From positions 248,001 through 312,000 of the forward strand of contig NZ_SSBL01000006.1 of NCBI RefSeq assembly GCF_004795105.1: a stretch of 64,000 bases of DNA, written 5' to 3'. The DNA comes from Streptomyces sp. A0642. Its GTDB lineage: Bacteria; Actinomycetota; Actinomycetes; Streptomycetales; Streptomycetaceae. Positions within the stretch are counted from its first letter, which is position 1, and every line of letters starts with the position of its first letter. The notes below the pieces were generated by a model, which was not told where the DNA came from, did not search any database, and was given only the letters and a program-made list of their open reading frames with translations. A program made the position numbers and the translations under genes. Below are positions 43,774-51,901 of this stretch, piece by piece.

Positions 43774-44349
43774 GTGTCAGCACTCGTTCCGCACAGCGGC
43801 ACGGCAGACAACGAGGCTGCGCCGTCCGTCGTCTTCATCGATCCCGAGGTCGCCTCCGTTGGCCTCACGGTCCTGGAGGCCGAGCGGACCGGCCACGCCG
43901 TCGAGGTCGTCGATGACGAGATCGGCCATCTGGCGGGCGCGCTCCCGTACCGCCCCGGTTAGGGCGTGTTTCGAAAGCCCCGCCTGCTCGGCGGCGCCTG
44001 GCACGCACACTCGCCGCGTTGTCGGGATCGCCCCGATACAACCAGTATCGGGGCGACCCTCCGCCTTGCGATCGCACGCACCAGGCGCCGCCGAGCCCGC
44101 CCTCCGGGCGGACGGCGCTACTTTCGAAACACGCCCTAGCGGGGCAGGGCCCGTATCCTCATCGACCGGGACCGTCAGGTCGTCGTCGGTGCCACCTTCG
44201 CCGGACCGGGCGTTGCCGAACTCCTGTACGCGGCCACCGTGGCCGTCACCGCGGAGGTACCGGTCGGGCGCCTCCGGCACGCCGTACCCGCATTCCCCAC
44301 GATCAGCGAGGTGTGGCTGCGCCTCCTGGAGAAGAGGAGCAATTCATGA
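43774..44349 (+). pseudogene. Flavoprotein disulfide reductase remnant split by a MITE
   Basis: The frame reads PSVVFIDPEVASVGLTVLEA and then IGHLAGALPYRPG, stops at the MITE edge, and resumes after it as RILIDRDRQVVVGATFAGPG, AELLYAATVAVTAEVPVGRL and HAVPAFPTISEVWLRLLE. Together this is the C-terminal dimerisation domain of the pyridine-nucleotide disulfide reductase family (Lpd/MerA type). The FAD and NAD domains are missing upstream. The reading frame is in register on both sides of the MITE. The end overlaps the GPP34 start (ATGA at 44346-44349), so the two were once translationally coupled. Confidence 0.8.
43960..44138. mobile_element. MITE inserted in the flavoprotein gene
   Basis: Begins TAGGGCGTGTTTCGAAAG and ends with the inverted CTTTCGAAACACGCCCTA, with TA on both sides. 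Internal CCGCGTTGTCGGGATCG, a central CCCCGATAC..GTATCGGGG stem and CTCCGCCTTGCGATC are shared with the MITE at 23043, although the terminal repeats differ. Non-coding. 175 bp plus the 2-bp duplication gives 177 bp, a multiple of three. Confidence 0.85.
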
Positions 44350-44945
44350 CCACAGCACGCGATCTGGCGCTCGTCGTCCTGGGCCGGACAGCCGGCCCGG
44401 CCGTGGGGCGGGGGGACCTCGCCCTCGCGCTCGCAGGGGCCGAAGCGGTCGACCTGCTGACCTGCGGAGCGTTGACCCTGGAGGGCGACAGCATGGTGCC
44501 CGGTCCGCGCATGGCGACCGGCGACCGCCTGCTCGACCGGGCACTCGACTCACTGGACCGGAGCGAACCCCACGAAACGGTCGGGGACTGGCTGTGGCGC
44601 CGCGGCGGCGCACTCGCCTCCGCCTACGCCGAGGACCTGGAAGAGGCCGGACTCCTCGCGTCACCGCGCGGGCACGGATGGCACCCACGGCCGGATCGGT
44701 CCGCCCCGGCCGACTCGCCGGAGTGGCGCGCGGCGGAGGAACGGGTGGCCTCGGGTGAGCCCGTCCTGGCCGCTCTCACAACCGTTCTGGGGGCGGGGGA
44801 GGCCCCGGCGGATGCCGGTGAGAGCCTCGGGGACGCGGTCGTCACAGTGCTGGCGGCCGTCGGGGACGCGGTGACGGAGCTGGAGGCCGTACGGCTGCGC
44901 CGGGACGTGGAGGGCAGCGCGTTCGACAACATCTGGCGCGGGTAG
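44346..44945 (+). CDS. GPP34-family (GOLPH3-like) protein
   Basis: 199 residues with the GPP34 layout: ARDLALVVLGRTAG at the start, DLALALAGAEAVDLL, a helix-turn-helix-like DRLLDRALDSLDRSEP, and ALASAYAEDLEEAGLLA. In eukaryotes GOLPH3 binds phosphoinositides; actinobacterial members are peripheral and of unknown function. AGGAG precedes the ATG, which overlaps the stop of the broken flavoprotein gene. Confidence 0.82.
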   Translation: MTTARDLALVVLGRTAGPAVGRGDLALALAGAEAVDLLTCGALTLEGDSMVPGPRMATGDRLLDRALDSLDRSEPHETVGDWLWRRGGALASAYAEDLEEAGLLASPRGHGWHPRPDRSAPADSPEWRAAEERVASGEPVLAALTTVLGAGEAPADAGESLGDAVVTVLAAVGDAVTELEAVRLRRDVEGSAFDNIWRG

Positions 44946-45122
44946 CGGTTCGGGCGGGCACTCGAACATCCTGCCCCGGCAGCCCGCTTCGCACGTATGT
45001 GTGCCTGCCGTCGGGTCAGGCACACACCCGCGAGTTCCCCGTGCGGCCCGCAGGGCGGACGACGCTCGCGGGTCTGCTGCTGTGCGTACCGGAGCAGGCC
45101 CGCGCGCGGACGCATGGACGTA

Positions 45123-45665
45123 TCAGCCGGCGGGCTGCTTCTCGACCAGGGTGTACATGACCGTGCGCTGCTGCTTGTGGCGCTGGATGCGTCCCTTCGC
45201 GACCAGGGACTCAAGAGTGTTCCGCACCACCTGCGGCGTCGGGTCGCGGTCCGGGTGCTTCTCCAGGAGTTCGTCCCGCAGTTCCTTCGCGAGGCGGGGC
45301 TCGTGATGTTTGCCGAGCAGTTCGATCAGCAGGTCACCGAGCAGGGGACGGCGCGACTTCCCCTTCGCGCCGGCCTTCGCCGCATCGGTGCTGCCGGCCG
45401 GGCGCCGGGAGGAGGACTTGGCAGCCGTCCGCTTCGTCTTGGTGACGGCGGGCTCGTCCTGCAACTGCTCGGGCAGTCGTGACGGGTCCGCGAAGCCGCG
45501 GTACCGCTCGGCGAGGCTCAGGATGTCCGTCAGGAGGGCCTCCTCCTGCTTCAACACCGTGATCCCGTCCGCGAGCTCCTGCTGTCGACGACGGTTCTCC
45601 TCCAGGTCCGACGCGGCTTGTTCCACCAACCGCGATCGGAGCGGGGCGGCTGACTTGCTGGTCAC
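45123..45665 (-). CDS. Coiled-coil plus winged-helix-like protein
   Basis: 180 residues from GTG 45665 (GGGAG about 10 bases before). The N-terminal helix VEQAASDLEENRRRQQELADGI is a coiled coil. A basic KTKRTAAKSSSRRPAG linker follows, and a C-terminal winged-helix-like domain reads PLLGDLLIELLGKHHEP then VVRNTLESLVAKGRIQRHKQ. This suggests a DNA-binding regulator or nucleoid-type protein. Uncharacterised family common in Streptomyces. Confidence 0.7.
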   Translation of the reverse strand: MTSKSAAPLRSRLVEQAASDLEENRRRQQELADGITVLKQEEALLTDILSLAERYRGFADPSRLPEQLQDEPAVTKTKRTAAKSSSRRPAGSTDAAKAGAKGKSRRPLLGDLLIELLGKHHEPRLAKELRDELLEKHPDRDPTPQVVRNTLESLVAKGRIQRHKQQRTVMYTLVEKQPAG

Positions 45666-46053
45666 AACCGATTCACTCCCTCGATATGAACGATGTTGCG
45701 CACGGTACCCACGCAGAGGCTCCGTGCCGAAAGTATCTGCACCGGGCCGTGGCGGGGCATGTTCACCTTCACGATAAGCGCCGATGCGCCCGAGCATGTA
45801 GCTGGTGTCGGGTCTTCTTCAACCGCCCGCCGCACGTGGCACCCGTCGGCAAGGGATCCTGCCGGACGGAATGCCCGGCAAATGTGTCGTCGAACCACCC
45901 ACGGCCGTACCTGTCCCCACCCGTCCGTGTGTGCCGGGTAGGGCACAGCCGACCGGCGCGCCCGTGCCCGTCCCCCGGTACGACCCGCTCGCCGGTCAGG
46001 TGTGGGTCGCGGCCGTCCACCGTCCGGGCGGCGTGCGAGGGAGGGGCGGTCGC
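45666..46053. other. Gap without supported gene
   Basis: Spacer upstream of the coiled-coil gene. Nothing recognised. Confidence 0.5.
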
Positions 46054-46640
46054 TCAACTGGCGCTGCGTTCGCGGCCCCTCAGAGAAGCCGGACCGACCG
46101 GGCCGTGGTGCGCAGGTCCGTGGCTGGGGAGCACCACGTTCCCATCAAGGCGCTCGATCAGGGCCAGGGTGCGAGGGCTCGGGAGCGGTCGGAGTGGGAC
46201 GTCGCGGGCAGCAGCTGCGGTCCGCTGATCCACGACGTGGGATGCCCGGTGACCAGAGCGTTCCCCGTGACCAGGATGCCGCTCGCGGGCAGGCGACAGG
46301 CGCAGTGGCCGTCTGTGTGACCTGGTGTGTGCACGGGCGAAGGGCTGCCCGGCAGAGCGAGGGGGGCCCGGCACCGGGAAGGCCTGCGGCTCGGATTCCG
46401 GTACGTGGCGGTGTCTCCGGCACACAGGGCGTGCACGGCCAAGGGGAGCCCTCGGCCGCTCCGCAGGAGCACCTGTCCGACGGCCACCAGGTCAAGGTGT
46501 TCGCGGCGTGTGTGCGCCGTAACGTCCTGGTGCATCAGGACGGGCACCCCGTACAGGGCGCGCAGGTGTTCGGCCGTGGCATGTGGTCGTTGTGGCCATG
46601 CGTGACCAGCACGGCGGCCTCCGCACGCGGAGCAAGCGGC
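46054..46640 (-). pseudogene. Decayed MBL-fold metallohydrolase
   Basis: Minus-strand frames assemble into a metallo-beta-lactamase-fold protein. AAVLVTHGHNDHM (the HxHxDH metal motif) lies near 46600; then come GVPVLMHQDVTAHTRREHL, HTPGHTDGHCACRLP and LVTGNALVTGHP; after a further frameshift ALIERLDGNVVLPSHGPAH carries the last metal His. At least two frameshifts and a stop separate these. It lies directly downstream of the CGNR gene on the same strand. Confidence 0.7.
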
Positions 46641-46747
46641 ATCCCAAGCCCGGCCACGGTCCCGGGGCCGCGGGCGGAGGCCGCCCGTCGCCGACGGGCC
46701 GGGTCCCCACTCGGACCGCCGGCGGTCCCGTCGTCAGGCCGGGCGAG

Positions 46748-47311
46748 TCATCCACCGGCGACGGCGGACGCCGACTTCTTGCGTGCGCGGTAGGCGGCGG
46801 CCTTGTACTTGTTGCCGCAGGACGCCATGCCGCACCAATGGCGCCGCATGCCCCTGGACCGGTCGACGTAGACGCGCGTGCACTCGGGGTTGCCGCATTC
46901 CTTCATCAGCGGGACGTCCGGGCCGCTGAGGAGTTCGACGGCCTGTCGGGCGACCGTTGCCAGGGCCTGTTCGGGCGTGGCTTCGGTGAACCGGCCCGTC
47001 ACCGTGAGCTGCGGGGTGACGGGGGTCCCGCGGGCGGCGCCGTTGACCACGGCCAGCGCCTCCCGTTCGAACTCCTCCCCGAGGCGGCGGTCGGTGATCA
47101 GCCGGTAGAGGGCCTCGCGCACGACCTTGGCCGCCTGCAGTCCCTCCTCGTCGCCCGGGGTGATCGCGTCCACCAGCCCGGACTCCACGTACCAGGCGTT
47201 CAGCCGCTCCGGGGTCACGAACATCTCGAACCGCGTCGACCGCCGGGCCCGGAGGGTGGCGGCGAAGTCGAGGGCCGGATGTCCGCAGGCGAAAACATGG
47301 CTAAGATTCAC
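46748..47311 (-). CDS. CGNR zinc-finger transcriptional regulator
   Basis: 187 residues from GTG 47311. The N-terminal stress-sensing-type region starts SHVFACGHPALDFAATL. The C-terminal zinc finger reads MKECGNPECTRVYVDRS then RRHWCGMASCGNKYKAAAYR, the CGNR family signature with the final Arg replaced by Lys. Such proteins bind DNA through this finger and often control adjacent stress or esterase genes. It is divergent from the tannase operon. A GTCACC-N9-GGTGAC palindrome abuts the GTG; CAAAAT inside it would be a -10 placed for a leaderless transcript. Likely autoregulated. Confidence 0.9.
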   Translation of the reverse strand: MNLSHVFACGHPALDFAATLRARRSTRFEMFVTPERLNAWYVESGLVDAITPGDEEGLQAAKVVREALYRLITDRRLGEEFEREALAVVNGAARGTPVTPQLTVTGRFTEATPEQALATVARQAVELLSGPDVPLMKECGNPECTRVYVDRSRGMRRHWCGMASCGNKYKAAAYRARKKSASAVAGG

Positions 47312-47332
47312 GTCACCATTTTGACAGGTGAC
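47312..47332. promoter_or_regulatory. GTCACC-N9-GGTGAC operator touching the CGNR start codon
   Basis: Perfect arms with spacer ATTTTGACA. Read leftward it gives CAAAAT six bases before GTG 47311. Read rightward it gives TTGACA. Confidence 0.7.
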
Positions 47333-47640
47333 TCCGGTCGGGCGCAAGGATCAGCCCGTCCGGACCGTGCCCTGCCGCGAACAGCGACCCTCGGGGCGCC
47401 CTTCGGGGCCGGCGGAGACGGCCCTGCGGGGCCCTGCCCGGGATCGTACGGCACGGGACGCATCACGTCGCCGGGCTCCGGGAGGGTGGGGGCTGTCGCC
47501 CCCTCCGATGACGGTCGGCTTCAGTCGTCCCCCGGGCCGCGATCAGTCAACTGACTGTTGTCGCCTCTCCGGTATTCGTCGAGGGTGGGAATCGGTCGGC
47601 GGCAACCCGCCGCGGGTGCCGAATCGCATCACCTACTTCC

Positions 47641-47661
47641 GTCACCTGTTTAACCGGTGAT
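47641..47661. promoter_or_regulatory. GTCACC-N9-GGTGAT operator upstream of the tannase gene
   Basis: Left arm perfect, right arm GGTGAT, spacer TGTTTAACC. It is 173 bp before the tannase ATG, in the same divergent gap as the CGNR operator. Confidence 0.55.
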
Positions 47662-47833
47662 ATGGTCCGGATCAGTCTTCGCGGAACGAGCCTGGCTCGG
47701 GCCGCGCACCCACCACGGAGGCACACACGGACAGGGTCCGGACGAGCCCGTGGACCGGCCGACCGTCTCCCTCGGCAGCAGGCACATGTGTCGTCGCTGC
47801 GGGGCGTCACACCTACTTCTCGAACGGAATCCC

Positions 47834-49456
47834 ATGAAGAAGCACATCCTGACTGTCCTCGCGGCCGGTGTGCCGCTGGCTGCGGCGGTGTACCTGCCGA
47901 CCGCGTCGGCAGCACCCCTGAACTCGACCGCGTCCGCTCCGTCCCCCTGCACATCCATGTCCCTGAAGGCTCCGGCCGGCACCGAGGTGGAATCCGTGAC
48001 GGCGGTCCGCCGGCCAGGCGGCACCGTCAACGGCACCGGTCTCCTGGGCGGTTCCGTCTCCGGCGTCCCCGCCTACTGCGAGGTCACCGTCACCCTCACC
48101 CACCCGGATGGCGGCGACCACGCCAAGGTGCAGACCTGGCTGCCCGAGAGCGGCTGGAACGGCCGCTTCCAGGCGCTCGGCGGCAGCGCCTACGCGGCCG
48201 GGGACAACGGTGTAGGCATGGGCGCCGCGGTCAAGAACGGCTACGCCGTGACCACCACGGACGCCGGCGTCGGTGACGTCGTGGACGTCAGCTGGGCATT
48301 GAACGGCAACGGGCAGGTCGACCGTGCCAAGCTGAAGAACTTCGCCTCCCGCTCGCAGCACGAGGCCGCCGTCGTCGGCAAGGAGGTCGTCGCCTCCGTC
48401 TATGCCGAGCGCGCCTCCTACTCGTACTTCACCGGCTGTTCCACCGGCGGGCGCCAGGGCTACATGGAAGCCCAGCGCTACCCGGACGATTACGACGGCA
48501 TCCTCGCCGACGCGCCCGCGATCAACTGGGACGAGTTCGAGGTCGCCACCCTGTGGCCGCAGGTGGTCATGAACAACGAGAAGACCTATCCGGCCGACTG
48601 CGAGCTGGACGCCTTCACCACCGCTGCCGTCAAGGCCTGCGACAGGCTCGACGGTGTGAAGGACGGCCTGGTCAACGACCCCGAGAAGTGCACCTTCGAC
48701 CCCCGCAGGCTGATCGGCACCAAGGTCGTCTGCAAGGGCAGGGAGCTGACCATCACGGCGGCCGACGCTGCCGTCGTCCGCAAGATCTGGGACGGGCCGC
48801 GCACCGCCTCCGGCACGAAGCTCTGGTCGGGCGTCCCGGTCGGCGCCGACCTGAAGGGCCTGGCGGCCACCACCGGACCCGACGCCGACGGCAACGTCGA
48901 GGGAGCACCCTTCGCGGTCCCGGCCTTCTGGGTCTCGTACTGGCTGAAGAAGGATCCGGCCTTCGACGTCTCGACGATCACCTACAGCCGGTTCACCCAG
49001 CTGTTCAAGCAGTCCCAGGCCGAGTTCGACGAGGTCATCGGCACGGACGACCCGGACCTGTCCGGCTTCCGTGCGTCCGGCGGCAAGCTGCTGACCTGGC
49101 ACGGCCAGGCCGACCAGTACATCCCCACCCAGGGCACCGTGGCGTACCGCGACCAGGTCGAGCGCACCATGGGCGGTTCGAAGAAGGTCGACGACTTCTA
49201 CCGGCTCTTCCTCGCACCCGGCACCAACCACTGCGGTCTCAACGGCAGTGACGGTACCGCCGATGGTCTCGCCGCCCTGACCAAGTGGGTCGAGCAGGGC
49301 AAGGCGCCCCGGGTGCTGCCCGCGACGCTCGTCAACGACGAAGGCGCACAGGTCAGCCGCGATCTGTGCAGCTACCCCCAGGTGTCCCGCTACGACGGCC
49401 AGGGCGACCCGGCTGTCGCCTCCAGCCTCCGCTGCACCGCCCCGCCTCGTCACTGA
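47834..49456 (+). CDS. Secreted tannase/feruloyl-esterase family protein
   Basis: 540 residues. Signal peptide KKHILTVLAAGVPLAAAVYL ending ASA. The tannase-family alpha/beta-hydrolase core contains TWLPESGWNGRFQALGGSAY, YFTGCSTGGRQGYMEAQRYP (nucleophile Ser next to the Cys of the CS-D-HC motif), WHGQADQYIP (Asp) and PGTNHCGLNG (His-Cys). It hydrolyses ester bonds of aromatic (galloyl or feruloyl) or other plant-derived compounds outside the cell. It is first in a two-gene operon and divergent from CGNR, with palindromes between. Confidence 0.93.
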   Translation: MKKHILTVLAAGVPLAAAVYLPTASAAPLNSTASAPSPCTSMSLKAPAGTEVESVTAVRRPGGTVNGTGLLGGSVSGVPAYCEVTVTLTHPDGGDHAKVQTWLPESGWNGRFQALGGSAYAAGDNGVGMGAAVKNGYAVTTTDAGVGDVVDVSWALNGNGQVDRAKLKNFASRSQHEAAVVGKEVVASVYAERASYSYFTGCSTGGRQGYMEAQRYPDDYDGILADAPAINWDEFEVATLWPQVVMNNEKTYPADCELDAFTTAAVKACDRLDGVKDGLVNDPEKCTFDPRRLIGTKVVCKGRELTITAADAAVVRKIWDGPRTASGTKLWSGVPVGADLKGLAATTGPDADGNVEGAPFAVPAFWVSYWLKKDPAFDVSTITYSRFTQLFKQSQAEFDEVIGTDDPDLSGFRASGGKLLTWHGQADQYIPTQGTVAYRDQVERTMGGSKKVDDFYRLFLAPGTNHCGLNGSDGTADGLAALTKWVEQGKAPRVLPATLVNDEGAQVSRDLCSYPQVSRYDGQGDPAVASSLRCTAPPRH

Positions 49457-49500
49457 CCTGGCCGACGCTCCGCCCTGACCCGAGAGAGGTCCGAACCATC

Positions 49501-50094
49501 ATGAGTACGCAGACAGTGACGCCGGCCGCCGACACGGCGGCGAGGTGCACGCGCTCCTCCCTGCCGGCGCTGTACCTGGGCCGCGGCGTCCTTGCCGTGG
49601 CCTGGGCCGTGGCGTTCGCCGGAGCACACGCGGAGGTCGACGCCGTGGCGATCACGCTGCTCGTCGCCTACCCGTTGATCGACGCGGTGTCCTCGCTGGT
49701 CGACCATCGCGCGACCTCCGACGGTCCGGAACGCCGGGTCATCGCGTTCAACGGGGTGCTCAGCACCCTGGCCGCCCTCGCGGTCGGTAGCGCAGGCGTG
49801 GGCGGCGAGGCACCGGTGCTCCATGTGTTCGGCACCTGGGCCGTCGTCTCCGGTGCCGCCCAGGTGCTCGTCGGACTGCGCCGCCGTGGCCCTGAATTCG
49901 GCAGGCAGTGGCCGACGTTGATCTCGGGCGGACTCTCCTTCGTCGTCGGTGTCTTCTACAACATCCAGGCTGCGGGCGACGCTCCCTCGCTCGACGTGCT
50001 TTCGGTCTACGCGACGGGCGGTGGAGTGTTCTTCATCGCCCAGGCACTCCTGCTGGCGTGGAAGAACCGCCGGCTGAACACCCGGACCGTCTGA
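49501..50094 (+). CDS. DUF308/HdeD-like membrane protein
   Basis: 197 residues with about six hydrophobic helices (LGRGVLAVAWAVAFAGA, VDAVAITLLVAYPLIDAVS, VLSTLAALAVGSAGV, TWAVVSGAAQVLVGL, LISGGLSFVVGVFYNI, GGGVFFIAQALLLAW), as in the DUF308/HdeD membrane family. It starts 44 bp after the tannase stop with GAGAGAGG upstream, so it is probably co-transcribed and under the same control. Role unknown; HdeD itself is an acid-stress protein. Confidence 0.75.
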   Translation: MSTQTVTPAADTAARCTRSSLPALYLGRGVLAVAWAVAFAGAHAEVDAVAITLLVAYPLIDAVSSLVDHRATSDGPERRVIAFNGVLSTLAALAVGSAGVGGEAPVLHVFGTWAVVSGAAQVLVGLRRRGPEFGRQWPTLISGGLSFVVGVFYNIQAAGDAPSLDVLSVYATGGGVFFIAQALLLAWKNRRLNTRTV

Positions 50095-50115
50095 GCACCA
50101 GCCCCTGCCGGTACA

Positions 50116-50149
50116 GTCCCGGTCCGCGCCACCAGGCGCGGGCCGGGAC
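50116..50149 (+). terminator. Stem-loop terminator of the tannase operon
   Basis: 15-bp stem GTCCCGGTCCGCGCC / GGCGCGGGCCGGGAC (one G-T pair) with an ACCA loop, 21 bp after the stop. Confidence 0.88.
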
Positions 50150-50814
50150 TTCGGCGTGCCTGGCACCGGCCCGAAGAGTGCGCTCCTCGCGCCCGGTACG
50201 AGAAGGAGTGCGGCCGAGGCGCGCGAGCACGGCGCTTCCCGGTCCAGGAAGGGCAGCTCGTCCCGGCCGCTCCGTGCCGATCCGGCCCGTTGCGACCCCC
50301 GCCCGGCGGACCGCCGGGCGGGGAATGATGCTGTGTGGCGGGGCGGGGCGGGAGTACGCGCCGACCGCCGTCTCCGCAGCCGTCCTGATACGTGTCGGCG
50401 TTCCAGGTCCTCCCCGGGGGCCGCAGCGATGGGGCGCGGGAAATGGCTTCGGCGGACGAGCCGGCAGAAGCCGCCAGGGCCGCCAAGTCCGATACCGCGG
50501 GACCGCCCTGAGGACCCGGCCGGGCGGCGCAGGCGACTTTGCCCGGGAGGTTTCGGAGATCGGACACGGCCGCCGGAGTCCTGGCGCCCCCGAGCCCCGG
50601 AGCGCCGAGGCATGGAGCACCCGGAGGTCCGGAGGTCCGGACTCCTGGAGGTCCGGAGTCCCGGAGTCCCCGGGCCCCGGAGTTCCCGAGTCCCGGAGCA
50701 GCAAGCCCCGAGCTCCGAGTCCGGAGGGCTCTGCTCCTCCAGGTGCCGGGGCGTCTTCGCAGGCGGGAGCCCGGCCCGGTGTGTGGTCCGGTGGGCGTGG
50801 CGCGGATGTCCGGG
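50150..50814. repeat. Non-coding region with CCGGAG-type low-complexity repeat
   Basis: 665 bp without a supported gene. Between about 50595 and 50730 the units CCGGAGTCC, CCGGAGGTCC and CCCCGGAG recur more than ten times in slightly varied form, a degenerate tandem array that can fold on itself. Confidence 0.7.
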
Positions 50815-50857
50815 CACGCCACAGGGGCATGCGCGGTGCGCATGCCCCTGTGGCGTG
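50815..50857 (-). terminator. Very strong stem-loop terminator
   Basis: Perfect 20-bp inverted repeat, CACGCCACAGGGGCATGCGC and its complement, with a GGT loop, placed 14 bp after the BI-1 stop. Confidence 0.92.
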
Positions 50858-50871
50858 GGAGAGCCGAGGAC

Positions 50872-51720
50872 TCAGTTGTCGCTGTTGAATATCGTCAGCA
50901 CGCGCAGCACCTCCAGGTAGATCCACACGAGCGTCAGGGTGAGGCCGAAGGCGGCCAGCCAGGCCTCCTCACGCCGAGCGCCGTATGCGACGGCGTCCTC
51001 GATCTGCTTGAAGTCCAGGGCGAGGAATGCGGCGCCGAGCAGGATGCCGATGACGCCGAACGCGATGCCGGGGCCGCCACTCCGGAACCCGAGCCCGTCA
51101 CCCGCGCCGAAGGCGGAGAAGAGGAGGTCGGCGAGGAGCAGGAGGACGAAGCCGGTGGCGGCGGCGACGACGAACCCCATGAACCTCCGGGTGACCCGGA
51201 TCCAGCGCATCCGGTACGCGATCAGCACGCCTGCCGACACCGCGAAGGTACCGAGCACCGCCTGGACGACGACGCCCGGTGAGATGTAGGTCGAGGTCGC
51301 ACTGGAAATAGTGCCGAGGAAGACGCCCTCGAACGCCGCGTAACCGAGGATGAGTGCCGGGGAGGGGGCCCTCTTGAAGGACTGGAGCATCGAGAGCCCG
51401 AAGGCGACGAAGGCCGCGACCACGGCGATCCCGTAGGAACGGCCGATGTCGGCCTCGTCGACGGGCAGCAGGAGCCAGGACAGCACCGCTGTCAGGGCTA
51501 CGGTCCCGAGGGTCGTCGCGGTGCGGACGACGACGTCGTCCATGGTCACCGAGGTGCTGCCGGCCCCGTCGCCGGCCGATGCGTAGGGGTTGGTCCCGTA
51601 GTCGCCGGCCGGCTGCGGGACGCCGGTGGCACCCACCGCCGCCACCCGTGTGTACGCGTCGGCCCTGCCGGCGTCTCGTGCGGTCCCCCAGCGGGAGAAG
51701 ATCGGGTTGCTGGTCCTCAC
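50872..51720 (-). CDS. BI-1/YccA-like seven-helix membrane protein
   Basis: 282 residues from GTG 51720 (GAGGAGG 8-14 bases before). After a hydrophilic start SNPIFSRWGTARD come seven hydrophobic helices (for example LGTVALTAVLSWLLLP, YGIAVVAAFVAFGLSML, ALILGYAAFEGVFLGTISSA, GFVVAAATGFVLLLLADLLF) and the conserved tail DFKQIEDAVAYGARREEAWL. Bax-inhibitor-1/YccA-related proteins are membrane stress or ion-leak proteins. A palindrome of the shared type lies 119 bp upstream. Confidence 0.92.
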   Translation of the reverse strand: MRTSNPIFSRWGTARDAGRADAYTRVAAVGATGVPQPAGDYGTNPYASAGDGAGSTSVTMDDVVVRTATTLGTVALTAVLSWLLLPVDEADIGRSYGIAVVAAFVAFGLSMLQSFKRAPSPALILGYAAFEGVFLGTISSATSTYISPGVVVQAVLGTFAVSAGVLIAYRMRWIRVTRRFMGFVVAAATGFVLLLLADLLFSAFGAGDGLGFRSGGPGIAFGVIGILLGAAFLALDFKQIEDAVAYGARREEAWLAAFGLTLTLVWIYLEVLRVLTIFNSDN

Positions 51721-51838
51721 GTCAATCCTCCTCGTCAGCCGCACTCGCGGCCTGCGCACAGCCATTGCCGCCGGGCGCCCGTTGCGGCACACGTATGCCG
51801 GTGGTGAATTCGCCGCACCGGCGACGGCCATGCTCGAC

Positions 51839-51859
51839 GTCACCACTCTGACAGGTGAC
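51839..51859. promoter_or_regulatory. GTCACC-N9-GGTGAC operator upstream of BI-1
   Basis: Perfect arms with spacer ACTCTGACA. It lies between the BI-1 start (51720) and the end of the SsgA-like gene (51902). Confidence 0.65.
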
Positions 51860-51901
51860 GCTAAGGGAGGCAAGTCCCGCCGGGCCGGGCATGACAGGTG
51901 G

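Noticed and set aside
50156-50920. Plus-strand frame through the CCGGAG array
   Set aside because: Low-complexity Pro/Gly/Arg/Ser translation, and it overlaps a strong terminator and the BI-1 3' end.
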